Below, piece by piece: positions 1 through 11,353 of a DNA stretch of 64,000 bases. The translations under genes were made by a program, and so were the position numbers. The notes under the pieces were generated by a model. That model searched no databases. It was not told the DNA's origin and saw only the letters and a list, made by a program, of their open reading frames with translations. This stretch comes from Cucumis sativus (Eukaryota; Streptophyta; Magnoliopsida; Cucurbitales; Cucurbitaceae), in assembly GCF_000004075.3 (NCBI RefSeq), contig NC_026660.2:7130001-7194000 (forward strand), given 5' to 3'. Positions within the stretch are counted from its first letter, which is position 1. Every line of letters begins with the position of its first letter.

Positions 1-1626
1 TGAAAAAAAAAATATTTTGTTTTCCAAAAACATAAAACAAATCGAGTTATCAAACTTATATAAAATTTTCTTTCCATAAATAATCAAATTCAAAATACAG
101 AAAAATAAAAACAAAAAAAAATTGAAATGATTACAAAAAAAAAAATCTTAATTACCAAAAATTAAATTTGAGACGTGATTTGATTAATTTTTTCTTCAAC
201 AGGTCTTGTTCCTCTCTATTAACATTCAATTGTACATAGAGTTTCACTTTTTCTAACATCTTTTTAGTATTTTTGTTTTCGAATTTCATATAACCCCTTT
301 ATAACATTCTCCACTTTTTCTTTTGGATACAGTAACAATTCAAACATAAAAAAATCAATTTAGATTAAGCAATTAAGCAATGAGGTTGTTGATATTTGAA
401 AAGCAAAAATATCTCGATCATCATGACTCACTTACTTATTTATTAAGTCTCGAATAAGATTTTAGAACCCCTATGATCTCCAATAATTATTAGACAAAAT
501 TTAAAATTAAACAAATTAAAATTAACTTGATTACTATTATAACTAATAAAAAATTAAGAGTTAAAGTGATCTTAACTTCATAAGTATTGACATGATCTGA
601 TCTTTTCTCTAATTAAAGATTGAAGGTTAAATCATTTACCTTATAGTTGTTGTACTAAAAATAGTTACTCAAATAAGAATATCGAGGTAACAAGCATCAT
701 TTTTCATTGTCGTGTCCTCTCTTATCTTTATCTTTTCTCTTTTTTATCTTTTCTTTTTTCTCCCCTTCTTCAAAACCATCATTCCTTATTTGTGTACTAT
801 GTCCCTTAGGATGACGACAAAAATGAGAGAAGACCGTGTCATTCTATGAAGGAGAAGAAGGAATACTGATTTTTGAAGACAGTAGAAAAACGTTTCAAAA
901 ATATAAATTTTCTTATCGGAACATTAATGCGAAAACGATTTTCCATATACTAAAACCTTGCTCACAAAGCAGTAACTAAGTTAACGTGTAGATATTTATA
1001 TATGTCTATTACTCTTTAATTAACATCTATAGAAAGTAAAGTTAAAAAAATGGTTCATTTTACTATATTTAAAAACATTTTTCTTTTGTATGCATATATA
1101 TTTATCCAATCAAATGGATAATAATGATGATCCGTTTGGTTACGTGCATGCATAGATCGTTTTAATATCATTTTGTCTACCTTCTACAAAAAGGCAAACG
1201 ATAGTCTAAAGGTATTAGAAAAAATGAATCAATGTTTTTATTATACGGTAATAAAAATCATTAAAATAAAAATAATAATAAAAGTGTTACGTGTGAAAGA
1301 AAAATATATAAATAATAAAGATGGTAACTGAATTGCTAGTTTTGGAAGCATAATATTTATTTATTAATCTATTTTTATATTTAGAAAAATATTTTATAAT
1401 TTTTACATCCGTATTTCGTTGGATGTTTTCATATTGTATTAACTATAATTATTCTTTGTATTTATTTAAATATTATACAAGGTATCTGTGCTTCCATTAA
1501 TTAAAGTTGAAGAACTGAAACTCGACCTTGACCAATACACTACAAAGAAAAAGAAAAAGAAAAAGAAAAAGAATTGTTATATCCACGTTGCCTAACTCAA
1601 TAGAAAAAGTTTCATCATTGTCATTT
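1..1626. other. AT-rich upstream region, no gene seen
   Basis: No exon or recognisable protein segment was found. The stretch is A/T-rich with homopolymer tracts and a short (AAAAAG)n run near 1546-1572. It presumably holds the distal promoter of the lectin gene that follows. Confidence 0.6.
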
Positions 1627-1637
1627 TTTCTTTGGCA

Positions 1638-1645
1638 TATAAAAA
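1638..1645 (+). promoter_or_regulatory. TATA box of the lectin/aerolysin gene
   Basis: TATAAAAA lies 89 bp upstream of the ATG at 1727, the right order of distance for a plant core promoter with a short 5' UTR. The neighbouring sequence has no better candidate. This is inferred from motif and position only. Confidence 0.5.
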
Positions 1646-1726
1646 GGCTTTAGGTTCATTGAGGGTTTTGAACATACAGAAAACAGTTTGGGAGACACAT
1701 TACCATCACACACACAATTATACAAA

Positions 1727-4700
1727 ATGATTCCAAGTTTACCTCCTCCAGTTAGTACTCCCGCGACGGAGACGCCCAAGAAAGAAGGAAGATACAAACT
1801 TGACTTCTCGTCCTCCGACGACAAATCCATATTCCCTAAATATTTTGCTTTGCAAAACTATAGCCCAAGACATCCCCAGCCAAGAACTGCACCCTTTCTA
1901 CAGTATATACATGAAAGTTACCTTGAATTCAATGGCGAACACGGCCTCCTTCATCCATTTTCAAAATTCGAATCCGAAATCTCCGATTCTAACCCCAAAC
2001 TCATCCACATAAGATGTACGGGCATCAACAAATATTGGGTTCGCAAATCATCCGACTCCAACCACATTGTACCCATTGCCACCAAGAAAGAAGACAACGT
2101 ATCGAAATCGTCGTGCACTTTGTTCGAGCCAATCTATGATGCCAAATATAAGGCTTACCGCTTTCGTCACGTGCAACTCGGTTATGAGTTGTTTCGTGAT
2201 AAAACGGACAGGTTATTGGCAAGGGAGAATGGTAGTCCAGATTCTGAACGGGAGGATGCATATGGTGTATTCACCAGAGTTATTGATTGGAATTCGTTAT
2301 GTGTGTTCCCAAAACACGTGACCTTTAAAGGCTACAATGGCAAGTATTTGAGATTTGAGGGTAAGTATTTGCAAGTATCTGGAGAGCAAAATCATTCATC
2401 TCTTATCCATGAGATCTACCCTCAAAAGGATGGAAATCTTATGATCAAGAATATTAAGTCCGAAAGGTTTTGGATCCATGATCCTAATTGGATAGTAGCT
2501 ACCGCGAGAGGTACGAATCTCATACTTAACTCCAACGGCAAAAGTTCCACATCCTTCTGTTTTTAAAATTCTAAAGATTACATGTATAAACACTTTGTTA
2601 TCCATTGCTTACCAAATTTTCAAAGACACCAAGCCTAATTTTTCTTTTTAAAAAAACATACACTTTAAAATATCGTTTTCAGGGTAGAATTTAAAATTCA
2701 TAAATTTTTTTAAAACTCATGATAGAAAATTGACAATAGTTTAATTTTCAACCAAACCAGAAAAAACTAAATAGTTACCGAATAATAATAAATTTAAAAC
2801 AAAATTTTGACTTGTTCTTTCAACAGATATTATTAACTAAGATTAATATCTATTGATCAACTTATGAATGATATATCTCTAGTTTTGATATACCAATTTT
2901 GATTGATATTATTAACCAAAGTTTATCATTGATGAAGATCTTATCTGTGTGTGTGATCGTAGGTGTATGCGTCTATTCATAGTTGTTTACATGCTCATAA
3001 TTTGTTATTATCTTTAATTATTATTAGTTTATCATATCAATAACTTAGAAATAATAGTATATAACATCACGTTGTTTACTAAAGTTACTATTTTCTTTTC
3101 ATGTTCATTTGTTTTTTTTCTTCTTCTTTTTCAAGTTTTATCATTTTTATAGCACCATATCCAGAATGATAAATTTTATTTTAGTGATATATATTTTGAA
3201 ATTTCTTTCTATCCATGATTAGGTTTGATGCTCATGTGCTATGAGGTCTATTATAGTTAGTTTATCATACCAATAAATTATAAATTATAATTTTCTAGTA
3301 TATATTTATCGTTTTTTTTATTAGTAGCTGTTTGCATATTCATTTGTTATTAGGTTTCATTTATGTCTTATACTATTAAATACAAAAGGTCTATTAATAA
3401 TATTTATATTTTCTATTTATCAATAATTATTATATTTTACTATTTTCTTTATATAGTATTTGATTTATCGTTAATAACTACGAATTTATATAAATAATAT
3501 TGTGCTTAGTTTTCCACCCAAACGCTTATTTGCTATGAGATTTAATATCCAGATCATAAGGGGGAAATCATATATTGATGACATTTAAATTTGTGATAGA
3601 TAGTTAACAATAATGTTGATGGATGGTAGGAATTATTGCAAATATAGCAATTAGATTCAAAATAATTAAGTACAGAACAACATTTAATTTTTTTTTACAA
3701 ATATAACAAAAGCTGTCAAAGTCTATCGATAATAGAAGTCTAATATATATTACAAATATTTGTTTATCAGTTAAAGATTTTGCTATATTTATAATTTTTA
3801 TAAATATTATTATATACTTAATTATTCGCTTAATTTTCACAAATGTAACAAAATTAAAAAGATATTTATGACCGTAACAAATAGCACAAGCCCATGTTCT
3901 AGATTTGCTATTGAATATTACGGAAGATTCATATTATTTCTCTTTCTTCTTCTATTTTGCGGTCTATTCAACTTCCCTTCCAAATTTATTCTTCTCTTTC
4001 AGAATTATTTTTTCTTCTATTTTTAAATGATTCATTTTTCTGTTTAAATTTTCTATTTTATTTTTCTGTTTTCAACGAGATTCTTTTAAACTACTTCATA
4101 TTTCTCATATTCAAGAATATCGAGATCATTTAAATATCATTTTGACATAATCTAATGCGTCTATCATGCATGGTCCACGTGATCGTTTAAATTTAAAATC
4201 TTTTTTATCATTATTTAAATTGATCTAAAACAATCACGTTGACATGATCTAAACAATTGTTAACCATAGTTAACATGATCATTAGATTTGAAGTTTTTAA
4301 CGATCATTTACATTGGCTACATGATAATCACTTACCATAATCGTTTGTCATGGTTAACACGATCGTTTAATATAGTTAACACAATCATTTTATTTGGAAG
4401 TATTTTTCTCTATCGTTAAAAAGAACTATACGATCGTGTACCATGAACAAAACGATAGTAGATTATTTGTTTAGACGGTAGTACATGATTGGTTAGAAGT
4501 AAATTACTCCCACACATGTGTGGTTGATTAATTGCGTGTTGAATATTGGAGCATTTTTGGTAATTTTCAGTGTGGGCTTCTGGACTTTTTCGACTTTTTC
4601 GATTTTAGAATTGTTGTATGGAGTGTAAATGTTTTAATGATTTATTATATTTTCAAAAAAAAATTTAATTTTTATTCTTAAAATTGTTACAGTTGTAATC

Positions 4701-5865
4701 ACCTTCATTCCCAATAAAAACCAATATATGAATGTGATTATGGCTACAACATCAATGAGGTTTGACCTTTTCTTTCTTAATTAACATACCATTTTGGTAT
4801 ACTTCATCATTTGTCCAATTTTAATTCTTAATTTGTTAAATTGTAATAATAATTTGCAGGCTAGAAAATATAATAGGGCGGTATATATGTTTCTAAATCT
4901 TGTAGTAAAAATAATAGTAAATAATATCTTTTTAAAAAAGAACAGAAAATATAATCACTAATGAAGGGAAAATGATTAGAATGTTAAAGATGGCGATGTG
5001 CTGATGAATAATACCAATTTTTAATGCATATGTTCTATACGTTTTATAATTGTGTCCTCGAGTTCTAAAAATAACAGACATTAATGTAATTTAATGTAAT
5101 TTAAGCTAAATTGTATAGTTTGATTGAACAGATGGGAATAGAGACGATCCGAACTTATTGTTTCAACCTGTGAGCCTCCACAACAACGTCGTGGCTCTTC
5201 GCAGCTTAGGAAACACTGCCTTCTGCGCTATTATATCCGTGGATGACCAGAAAAATTGTTTGAATGCTACTGAATCTGACCCTACTGAAGAAACCCAATT
5301 TGAAGTTTCAGAAGATTATATAATATATAGAAGAAAAATAGATATCAACATTCACTATAGGCTTGGAAATGGAAGGATTTATGGGGAGAGAGTTTGGTCA
5401 ATGGCCAAAGGATATGCCATTAACAAAACCGAAGAACCTGAACAAATCGAATTCACTTTCTCTTTTGAAGACGAAAGGAACATGAAATGGACCAACATAT
5501 TTGCTAAACAATTTGAATCCACTAAGTATTTTAATGCTGAGTTTCCTTTGATAAAAGACGGCGAAATTACTATAGGAAATGGTACTGCTCAATCAATCAT
5601 ATGGGGAGAAACTTATCGTAAAAAAAAAATTTTGATGTCTTGTGATACCACCATCACCGTACCTCCCATGTCGAAAGTGAAGGTCAATGTTGTCGTCAAA
5701 CGGGGGTTTTGTGAAGTTCCTTTTTCGTATATGCATGCCACAACTAGCGCAAAACATAGCGTAATAATACCATACAGAGACGGAGTTTTCACTGACGGAG
5801 ATTTCACCGGTGTTAATTCATACCAATTTCAGATAACGACTGATGAGGAAGCACTACCTATATGA
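1727..5865 (+). CDS. Amaranthin-type lectin fused to an aerolysin-like domain
   Basis: Two exons read by eye: 1727-2510 and 5132-5865, with a GT..AG intron at 2511-5131 (phase 1), giving about 505 residues. The first ATG in frame is at 1727; the open frame runs 13 codons further 5' but without an ATG. Exon 1 carries an amaranthin/agglutinin beta-trefoil domain (roughly residues 30-195, including the LFEPI stretch) and the first part of a second one starting near FPKHVTFKGYNGKYLR. Exon 2 opens with DDPN..LFQPVSL, which completes the second domain, and ends with an aerolysin/natterin-like beta-rich domain (IWGET, VPPMSKVKV, EVPFSY). Amaranthin-aerolysin fusions are known in plants, including cucumber, and are thought to be stress-related carbohydrate-binding proteins; pore formation is unproven for most of them. 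No signal peptide is evident, so the nucleocytoplasm is likely. An annotation stopping at 2566 would be wrong, because that stop lies in the intron. Confidence 0.82.
3661..3826. repeat. Inverted-repeat (MITE-like) relic, copy A
   Basis: The left arm begins AATAATTAAGTA and continues to a TACAAATATAACAAAA block. The right arm has TTTTGCTATATTTATAA and ends ATATACTTAATTATT, the reverse complement of the left end with mismatches. The interior carries GTCTATCGATAATAGAAG, the same kind of internal palindrome seen in the other copies. No transposase is present. It lies inside the lectin gene intron. Confidence 0.6.
4130..4470. repeat. Degenerate short-motif repeat patch
   Basis: The words GTTAACA, GATCGTTTA, AATCATT and their variants recur with irregular spacing and are far denser than in the flanks. 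It looks like a decayed tandem array. No period could be fixed by eye. Confidence 0.4.
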
Positions 5866-7853
5866 ATTAAAAGGCACGAATTATTGGCATTGTCTTGTGT
5901 GTTTTAGTCCCATATGTGTGTGTAGTAATAAAGAATAATGTGGTTCAACCACACACCTTTTATATCCTTCATTTACTTAAAGTTTGTCATTTGTGTGTCC
6001 TTATGTTTGGAGGGTGTTTGTGATTCGTGTGTTACATATATTTGAAGTTTAATAATAATGACTGATTTATATTTTTCTATCCGCTCACTCTATACACTTT
6101 TTAAATTTGTTTTATGTTAGACACTGAGATTAAGCTTATATAAATTTCTATTAGGATTTAATTTGGAATAAGAATTAGCAGATATAATACTAAAAAATTT
6201 CTTTAATTCCAACCCGCTTAAGATTGTTGGAAGAAATTGTCTATTAATTAACACTAAAAATTCTCTTTACTTTTTATACATGAGTTAGAGTTGAACCATA
6301 ATATCTCTACTAGGTAAAAAGTTTCATAATACACTTGTATCACCGTTATCGTTTAAAAATATACATTCATTAATAAACATGAAAAGAAACCAAATACGAA
6401 AGACACAAATGTACATTTACTTTATGCGATAAATTAATTCGACTTCTATGAATATTGTTTGTCGTGTAGTTATGAGCCACCATTAGATCTATTTAGAAGT
6501 GCTTTAAATTAAAATATAGGTTTTGGGAAGTTGAATAAATTAATTCCTAGCCGTTTCGTCATCTTTATGCTTGTGTGTGTTAGTACGTTGTGTAATTTAC
6601 TTTCATTGTTCTTATAATGTCTTACAATTGCAGATGCTTTCTATATATTTTCCTATAAAATTGACATGGATGTGAGAGGTCTAAGAACATTTTCTTTTGG
6701 TAAAGAAAATAGATATATCCAAGTTCAAGTGGTAGTGGTAAGGGTGGTCTTTTCACACAAAATTAAGTGCATGATAGAAAGTAATTTGGGAAAAGGTGAG
6801 TAAAGAGATAATAATTTGGGAGGTAATTAAGGCAATATATATGTGTGTGTTATGTGGAAAGTGAGTTAAAACAACACAATAATAATAGGTAGTAGTAAAA
6901 TAATAACATGAGACATGATACGATCATATAGATTCCAATTAAATTATGAATTTTATTCCTACATTTTATAAAAATATTTTTCAAAGGAAGTGGCTACCTA
7001 ATTTTTTTTTTAATGAAATTATATTAAAAGATTATTTAATCTAATTTCACATTTTTTATTATTATTTTAATTTTTCCAAGATACTAACAATGTATCAATC
7101 AATAATCCTTCTAGTATGTTAGTTGTATGTATCAAATATCATTGACTTCATGATATTGCCTCTTTGGATTTGTTGTTCTGAGATAAAATCACAAATTTTA
7201 TTTTTATGTCGAATATAATGCTCATTTGAACTTTAATTAATAATATTAAATACCATATTAGATACCATATTAGATAACATGATAAAGCTCAATCTCAAAA
7301 AAAGACACCAAATACCAAGGTCCCAACTGAATAGTTTTGAAATATTAAATCTAATCTCTACATTATATATTGGTTTTCATTCACAAGTCCTATACAAGAA
7401 ATTTCCTTAATAATTTCATTGTTATCCTTTGCTTCACTTGTTATTGATTTAACTATTTTAGGATTATATTATTTCCTTTTTCTATTTATGTGAAAATTCT
7501 TTAATATTCATCCCACTTTCATTTCCATTCTATATACATACGCACTGCAAGAAAATAGTGTAATCAATTTGAACGTGTAGATAAGATTATGAATTTTTAT
7601 TTTTAAAATTTGTAGTGTGTTTAAGTTTCGAATTTATAAATTAATCTTTACCTATATACACGTGTAGATAAGTTCGAAAGTTACACACTACAAATTTTTA
7701 AATTTTTTTTTGAAATTTGTAGGGAGATATATATACTTTTGAACAAGTAGAATTCTATATCTCTCTATGTATAAGTTAGTTTTGGGTTAATATTAAATTA
7801 ATTGAAGTGTTTAGGTGTTAAATAATTTAACACACCATTGTTTGAATGTGAGT
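5866..7853. other. Intergenic, no gene seen
   Basis: The first 150 bp are probably the 3' UTR of the lectin gene (AATAAAGAATAATG near 5927). The rest is AT-rich. A duplicated ATACCATATTAGAT word occurs near 7247-7275, and imperfect inverted pieces containing ACACGTGTAGATAA and AATTTGTAG lie at about 7575-7725. No exon was recognised. Confidence 0.6.
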
Positions 7854-9006
7854 TTGATGCAGTAGATCGGACCCAAGATGGAAAAAGTGCAAGTGGGAAC
7901 ACTATTCTTGGGAGGAAGGCATTCATGTCAAGGTCAAGTTCATTCACCGTTACAAAAGTTTCTGAGTTACGAAATGGAGTGTGGGAAGGGGGCAAATCGT
8001 AAATGTCATCGATACTCCTGGTAGTTAACCAAAACATACAAATGAGTTTTTTTATCTAGTGTACCGATAAGTTGTCAATAGGATATATACTCTTCCAAAG
8101 AGAGTATGAAATCTTGTTGTTTTCCTTGAAGACTATGATGTCAGTTTTGCTTGAGCCAAATTGATGGAACACTACAATTTTGGGTTTTATTTTGACAAAC
8201 AAAATTATATAAAGTGTTTTACAAGCATTAATATATTTAATTTAAAATTTAGGCCAAAAGTATTGAAAATTTTATCAAAATGATCACCTATGCTAAACAA
8301 CTTATTTTCTTTTTTTATGATTTAATCATTAGAGTAGACTACGCAGCAAGGAAAATATCGAGATACGTTCACATGACAAAGTAAGGTATTCATGTCATTT
8401 TTATTTGTTTTTTCTGTAACGAATCAATTTTCTCAAGAAGAAGAATAAATCATTCGAACCTTACAAACATTATTCATAACCAAAATTATGGACTACACTA
8501 TTCTCCTCTTCACTGGAGGTGATGATCTCGAAGAAGACGGCAACGCCCTAGAATACTACTTTACACATGATTCTCCTGATTCCTTAAAGGACATCGTAGC
8601 ATCTTGCAAAAATCGTTGCGTACTTTTTGATAACAAGACTGAGTGTGAATCAAAAAAATGTGAACAAATGGGGAAGTTGATGGAGATGGTGAATGAGGTA
8701 AGGAAGGTAAATGGAGGACAACCTTACATGCATGACTTATGTTCTAGTATGACAGTTGAAACAAAGTTAAAAGAGGTTAAGACCAAACTTGAAAAACAAT
8801 TGCAAGAGGATGAAAAGGATGCAAGAATTATAGGTGAAAAGAGAGGGGAAGAGAATGTAAAGGAAAAAAGTAGGAACCTTGAAAATCAATTGGCAAAAGC
8901 AAGAGAAGAAAGAGTAAATGCAGAGAATAGAACACAAGAGATTCAACGGCAATATAATGATGAAATTAGGAGGCTCAGTCACCAACTACAAAGCGCACTT
9001 CAATGA
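7854..9006 (+). pseudogene. Broken AIG1/IAN (GIMAP-type) GTPase gene
   Basis: Exon-1 remnant at 7854-8022: the P-loop region reads DRTQDGKSASGN, where IAN proteins normally have GRTGxGKS, so two P-loop glycines are lost. It then runs to WEGG, where one missing base near 7992 shifts the frame before VNVIDTP. A donor-like GTAGTT follows directly. The second exon (about 8345-9006) shows RYVHMTK, a TAA stop, GIHV, a frameshift, FSVTNQFSQEEE, a second TAA (8442-8444), then LQTLF and an open frame from 8488 to 9006. That frame keeps FTGGDDLEEDG, VLFDNKT and a C-terminal coiled coil of about 70 residues. AIG1/IAN GTPases act in plant immunity and stress at the ER or other membranes. Two stops, at least two frameshifts and a damaged P-loop make a working GTPase very unlikely. 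A short C-terminal protein starting at 8488 is possible but would lack nucleotide binding. Confidence 0.82.
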
Positions 9007-9747
9007 AGGATTATTATGATTGTGTGTTAACTAATATGTGTGTGAATGTAATGCGTATGAATAAAAGTTATTGCATATGGCAGCTACATATGCTTGTGTG
9101 TTATTACTAAGATTGTAGTATTGACAATAATAAGAATTCAAATTGTTGCAACCAAACTTGGGGTATTTACTATATGTGTGAGGTGTTATATTGTTGAGGT
9201 TATGACTATATGCAGGTTAGAAAATATAGAAACTCACCCTTTCTTATATGATACAACGGGTCACTTCATTTTAAGATTATAATTAAAACTATACAGGACT
9301 CTTTTGCAAATTGAGCAAAATATGTTTGAAAAATTAGATAAACGGTCGGTTTAGAATTATTTCTTTTACAAAAAGATCAAACACAACAAATCCAATTTAT
9401 GAAATGTCAACAAAGTATGGATACACCTAGTACACACCACTCTGTCCATTTGATGATCTTGATACATTTCGATGTTTCCTATTTGTAAAATGAAAAAAAA
9501 ATTAATGTGTAACACACTTTAAATATCAGATTTTACTAATTATGTTGGTAAGGCCAGACGATAAATCTATTTAACTTATCAAAATTCTTTGAGATGTGAG
9601 AGATGAGGAAGGAAAAGTTCTTACAAATCCCCATTCCACATGTCAATAAATAGTGGAAGGAATTGGAGAGAAGGATAATAGAATTGTAGAATTAACACAA
9701 ATTTTGGCCTTGATTCAAACTATCATATTATTTACAAACAAAAAGTC
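9007..9747. other. Intergenic, no gene seen
   Basis: The 3' flank of the GTPase relic followed by the presumed promoter of the clamp-like gene. No convincing TATA box or exon was identified. Confidence 0.55.
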
Positions 9748-11353
9748 ATGCTTATGTTCAACATTCCCATGAAAGCTCTGGATGATGGAATTTCCCTTAT
9801 CCTTACAATTGAACCACTGGTGAATATGAAATGCACAACAAAAATGTTCTCCATGATATTACCCTCAACACCCGATCGCTCCTTTACAGCTTCCTTTCAA
9901 ATGGACCCAAAATTCTTCACTCAATTTACTTGCAATTATTATCACTATGCAATTATTCCCCTCGGTGACTTATACCTTCTCATGTTGGATATGCAACGCC
10001 GTGGCTTCTTTGCCCTAACCCTTAATCTTTCTGAACATTTCAATGATCGCCGTGTAGTTGCTGCTCTTGAATTTCATACTTATGGTTAGTTTGATTTGAT
10101 GTATCATTTCTTGTTGTTTCTTTCTCTTCAAGAATCAATAATAATAAATACTAATCTTGTTTCTTGGATTTTTCTTGCAACTTTGTTATAGGTGACGAGG
10201 AGAAACTTTCATTGGCAATGTTGCCTAATTTTATGTCCAAGAATGAGGAGGATGTAGGGGAAATTGATTATACTTACTTTGTCTCGATTGAAATTGAAGA
10301 TTTCAGAAATTTGGTGAAAGAGTTCAAAAACGAGGATGAAGGTAAGATGTATAATAGTTATATAATGAATCGATGTGTGATAAAGGTACTAAAGTTCGTT
10401 GAGATATATATAGCTAGGAATTTTGTTCAAAGAAAATTTAAAAAACTCTTTTTTCTTTTCCTCTTCATTTTTTTTTTTAAACAAAGACTAGTCATTTAAT
10501 TTCGAAAGCATTTTTGTGTTTGATTGTATCATCTTTTTTGTGACAGTTCGTGTTGTTCTAACGAATTCATATGTCAAGTTATCGTTTGGAAGGAAAGTCA
10601 TTATTCTTACTACAATGGTATGTTTTCTTTTTCTTTTTTTTTTTATATTGTTTGATTATTATTCATATAGTTTATTTTGTAAACATATTACAGGTTTAAT
10701 TTGTTGAGTGTGTTTCAAATAGAGTATATAATTTGGAAGAATTTATGAGTTAATAATTTAAAATAATTTAAATTTTTGTCTAGTAATTCATTTGTTTTCT
10801 TTTCTAAATTATATTAAGCCTATTAAACACATTACCATCTATTTATAAGTTGCTTAAATTTGTTTTTGTTGTCAAGTTTCTACTAAAACTAAGCCAAAAC
10901 TTTGAAAAAGGATAGTTTTCGTAAACTTGTTTTGTTTTTAAAATTTGAATAAGAAATAATTTTTTTTTTTTTCTTTTACATGCTAATACCAACTTTAAGA
11001 GGACAAAGTTTCGAATTCAGATATGCCAACATAATTGAAATATTATAGTACACTTGTAGATCTTATATTAGTTTAAAGAGTGAGTTTGTAACCGTTTTTC
11101 TAAACAAAAATTAAGGTTTAAAATATGTAAAACTAATTATACATTTATTTTGCAGAGAAAAAAATGCATAATTGGAGGCATTGAAGAAGGCGAAGAAATT
11201 CAAACCTCAATCAGTTTCTATCCATTTTGTTTTTTCTACAATTTCACATCCAAAAGGGTATGGTTCTTCAAGTCCATTGATCGTGCTTTAATGCTCTCTG
11301 CTCCTATGGGATTGTATTCTCAAATTTTAACTTATTCTCCCCAACGATTTTGA
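9748..11353 (+). CDS. Divergent PCNA-like sliding-clamp protein
   Basis: Four exons inferred: 9748-10084, 10192-10341, 10547-10617 and 11156-11353. All junctions are GT..AG and keep one frame for 251 residues; plant PCNA has about 260. Several segments resemble PCNA: LYLLMLDMQRRGFFALTL (compare the FSLQAMD..HVALV region), FHTYGDEEKLSLAMLPNF (compare FEHYRCDRNLSMGMNLGNM), VSIEIEDFRNLVKEF (compare IVRMPSxEFxRICKDL), VRVVLTNSYVKLSFG, and a SFYPFCFFYNFTSK segment near the C-terminus. About 45 extra residues precede the first match, and much of the second half of clamp domain 1 appears absent. PCNA is a homotrimeric DNA clamp for polymerase delta and repair. Whether this protein can trimerise or circle DNA is doubtful. 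The family call rests on motif spacing read by eye; another beta-rich plant family remains possible. Confidence 0.5.

Larger units (their letters stand above)
2511..5131 (+). other. Large intron of the lectin gene, repeat-laden
   Basis: A 2.6 kb AT-rich intron with GTACGA at its 5' end and a terminal AACAG. It contains a relic of the window's inverted-repeat element at about 3661-3826. At about 4130-4470 there is a patch of degenerate repeats in which GTTAAC and GATCGTTTA-like words recur. No coding exon was seen inside it. Confidence 0.65.

Noticed and set aside
1688-1726. Extended N-terminus of the lectin gene from 1688
   Set aside because: The frame is open there but begins with TTG. The first ATG is at 1727, and the extra 13 codons lie in the likely 5' UTR.
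7798-8037. Minus-strand 79-codon frame
   Set aside because: It is the antisense shadow of the first exon of the AIG1/IAN relic.
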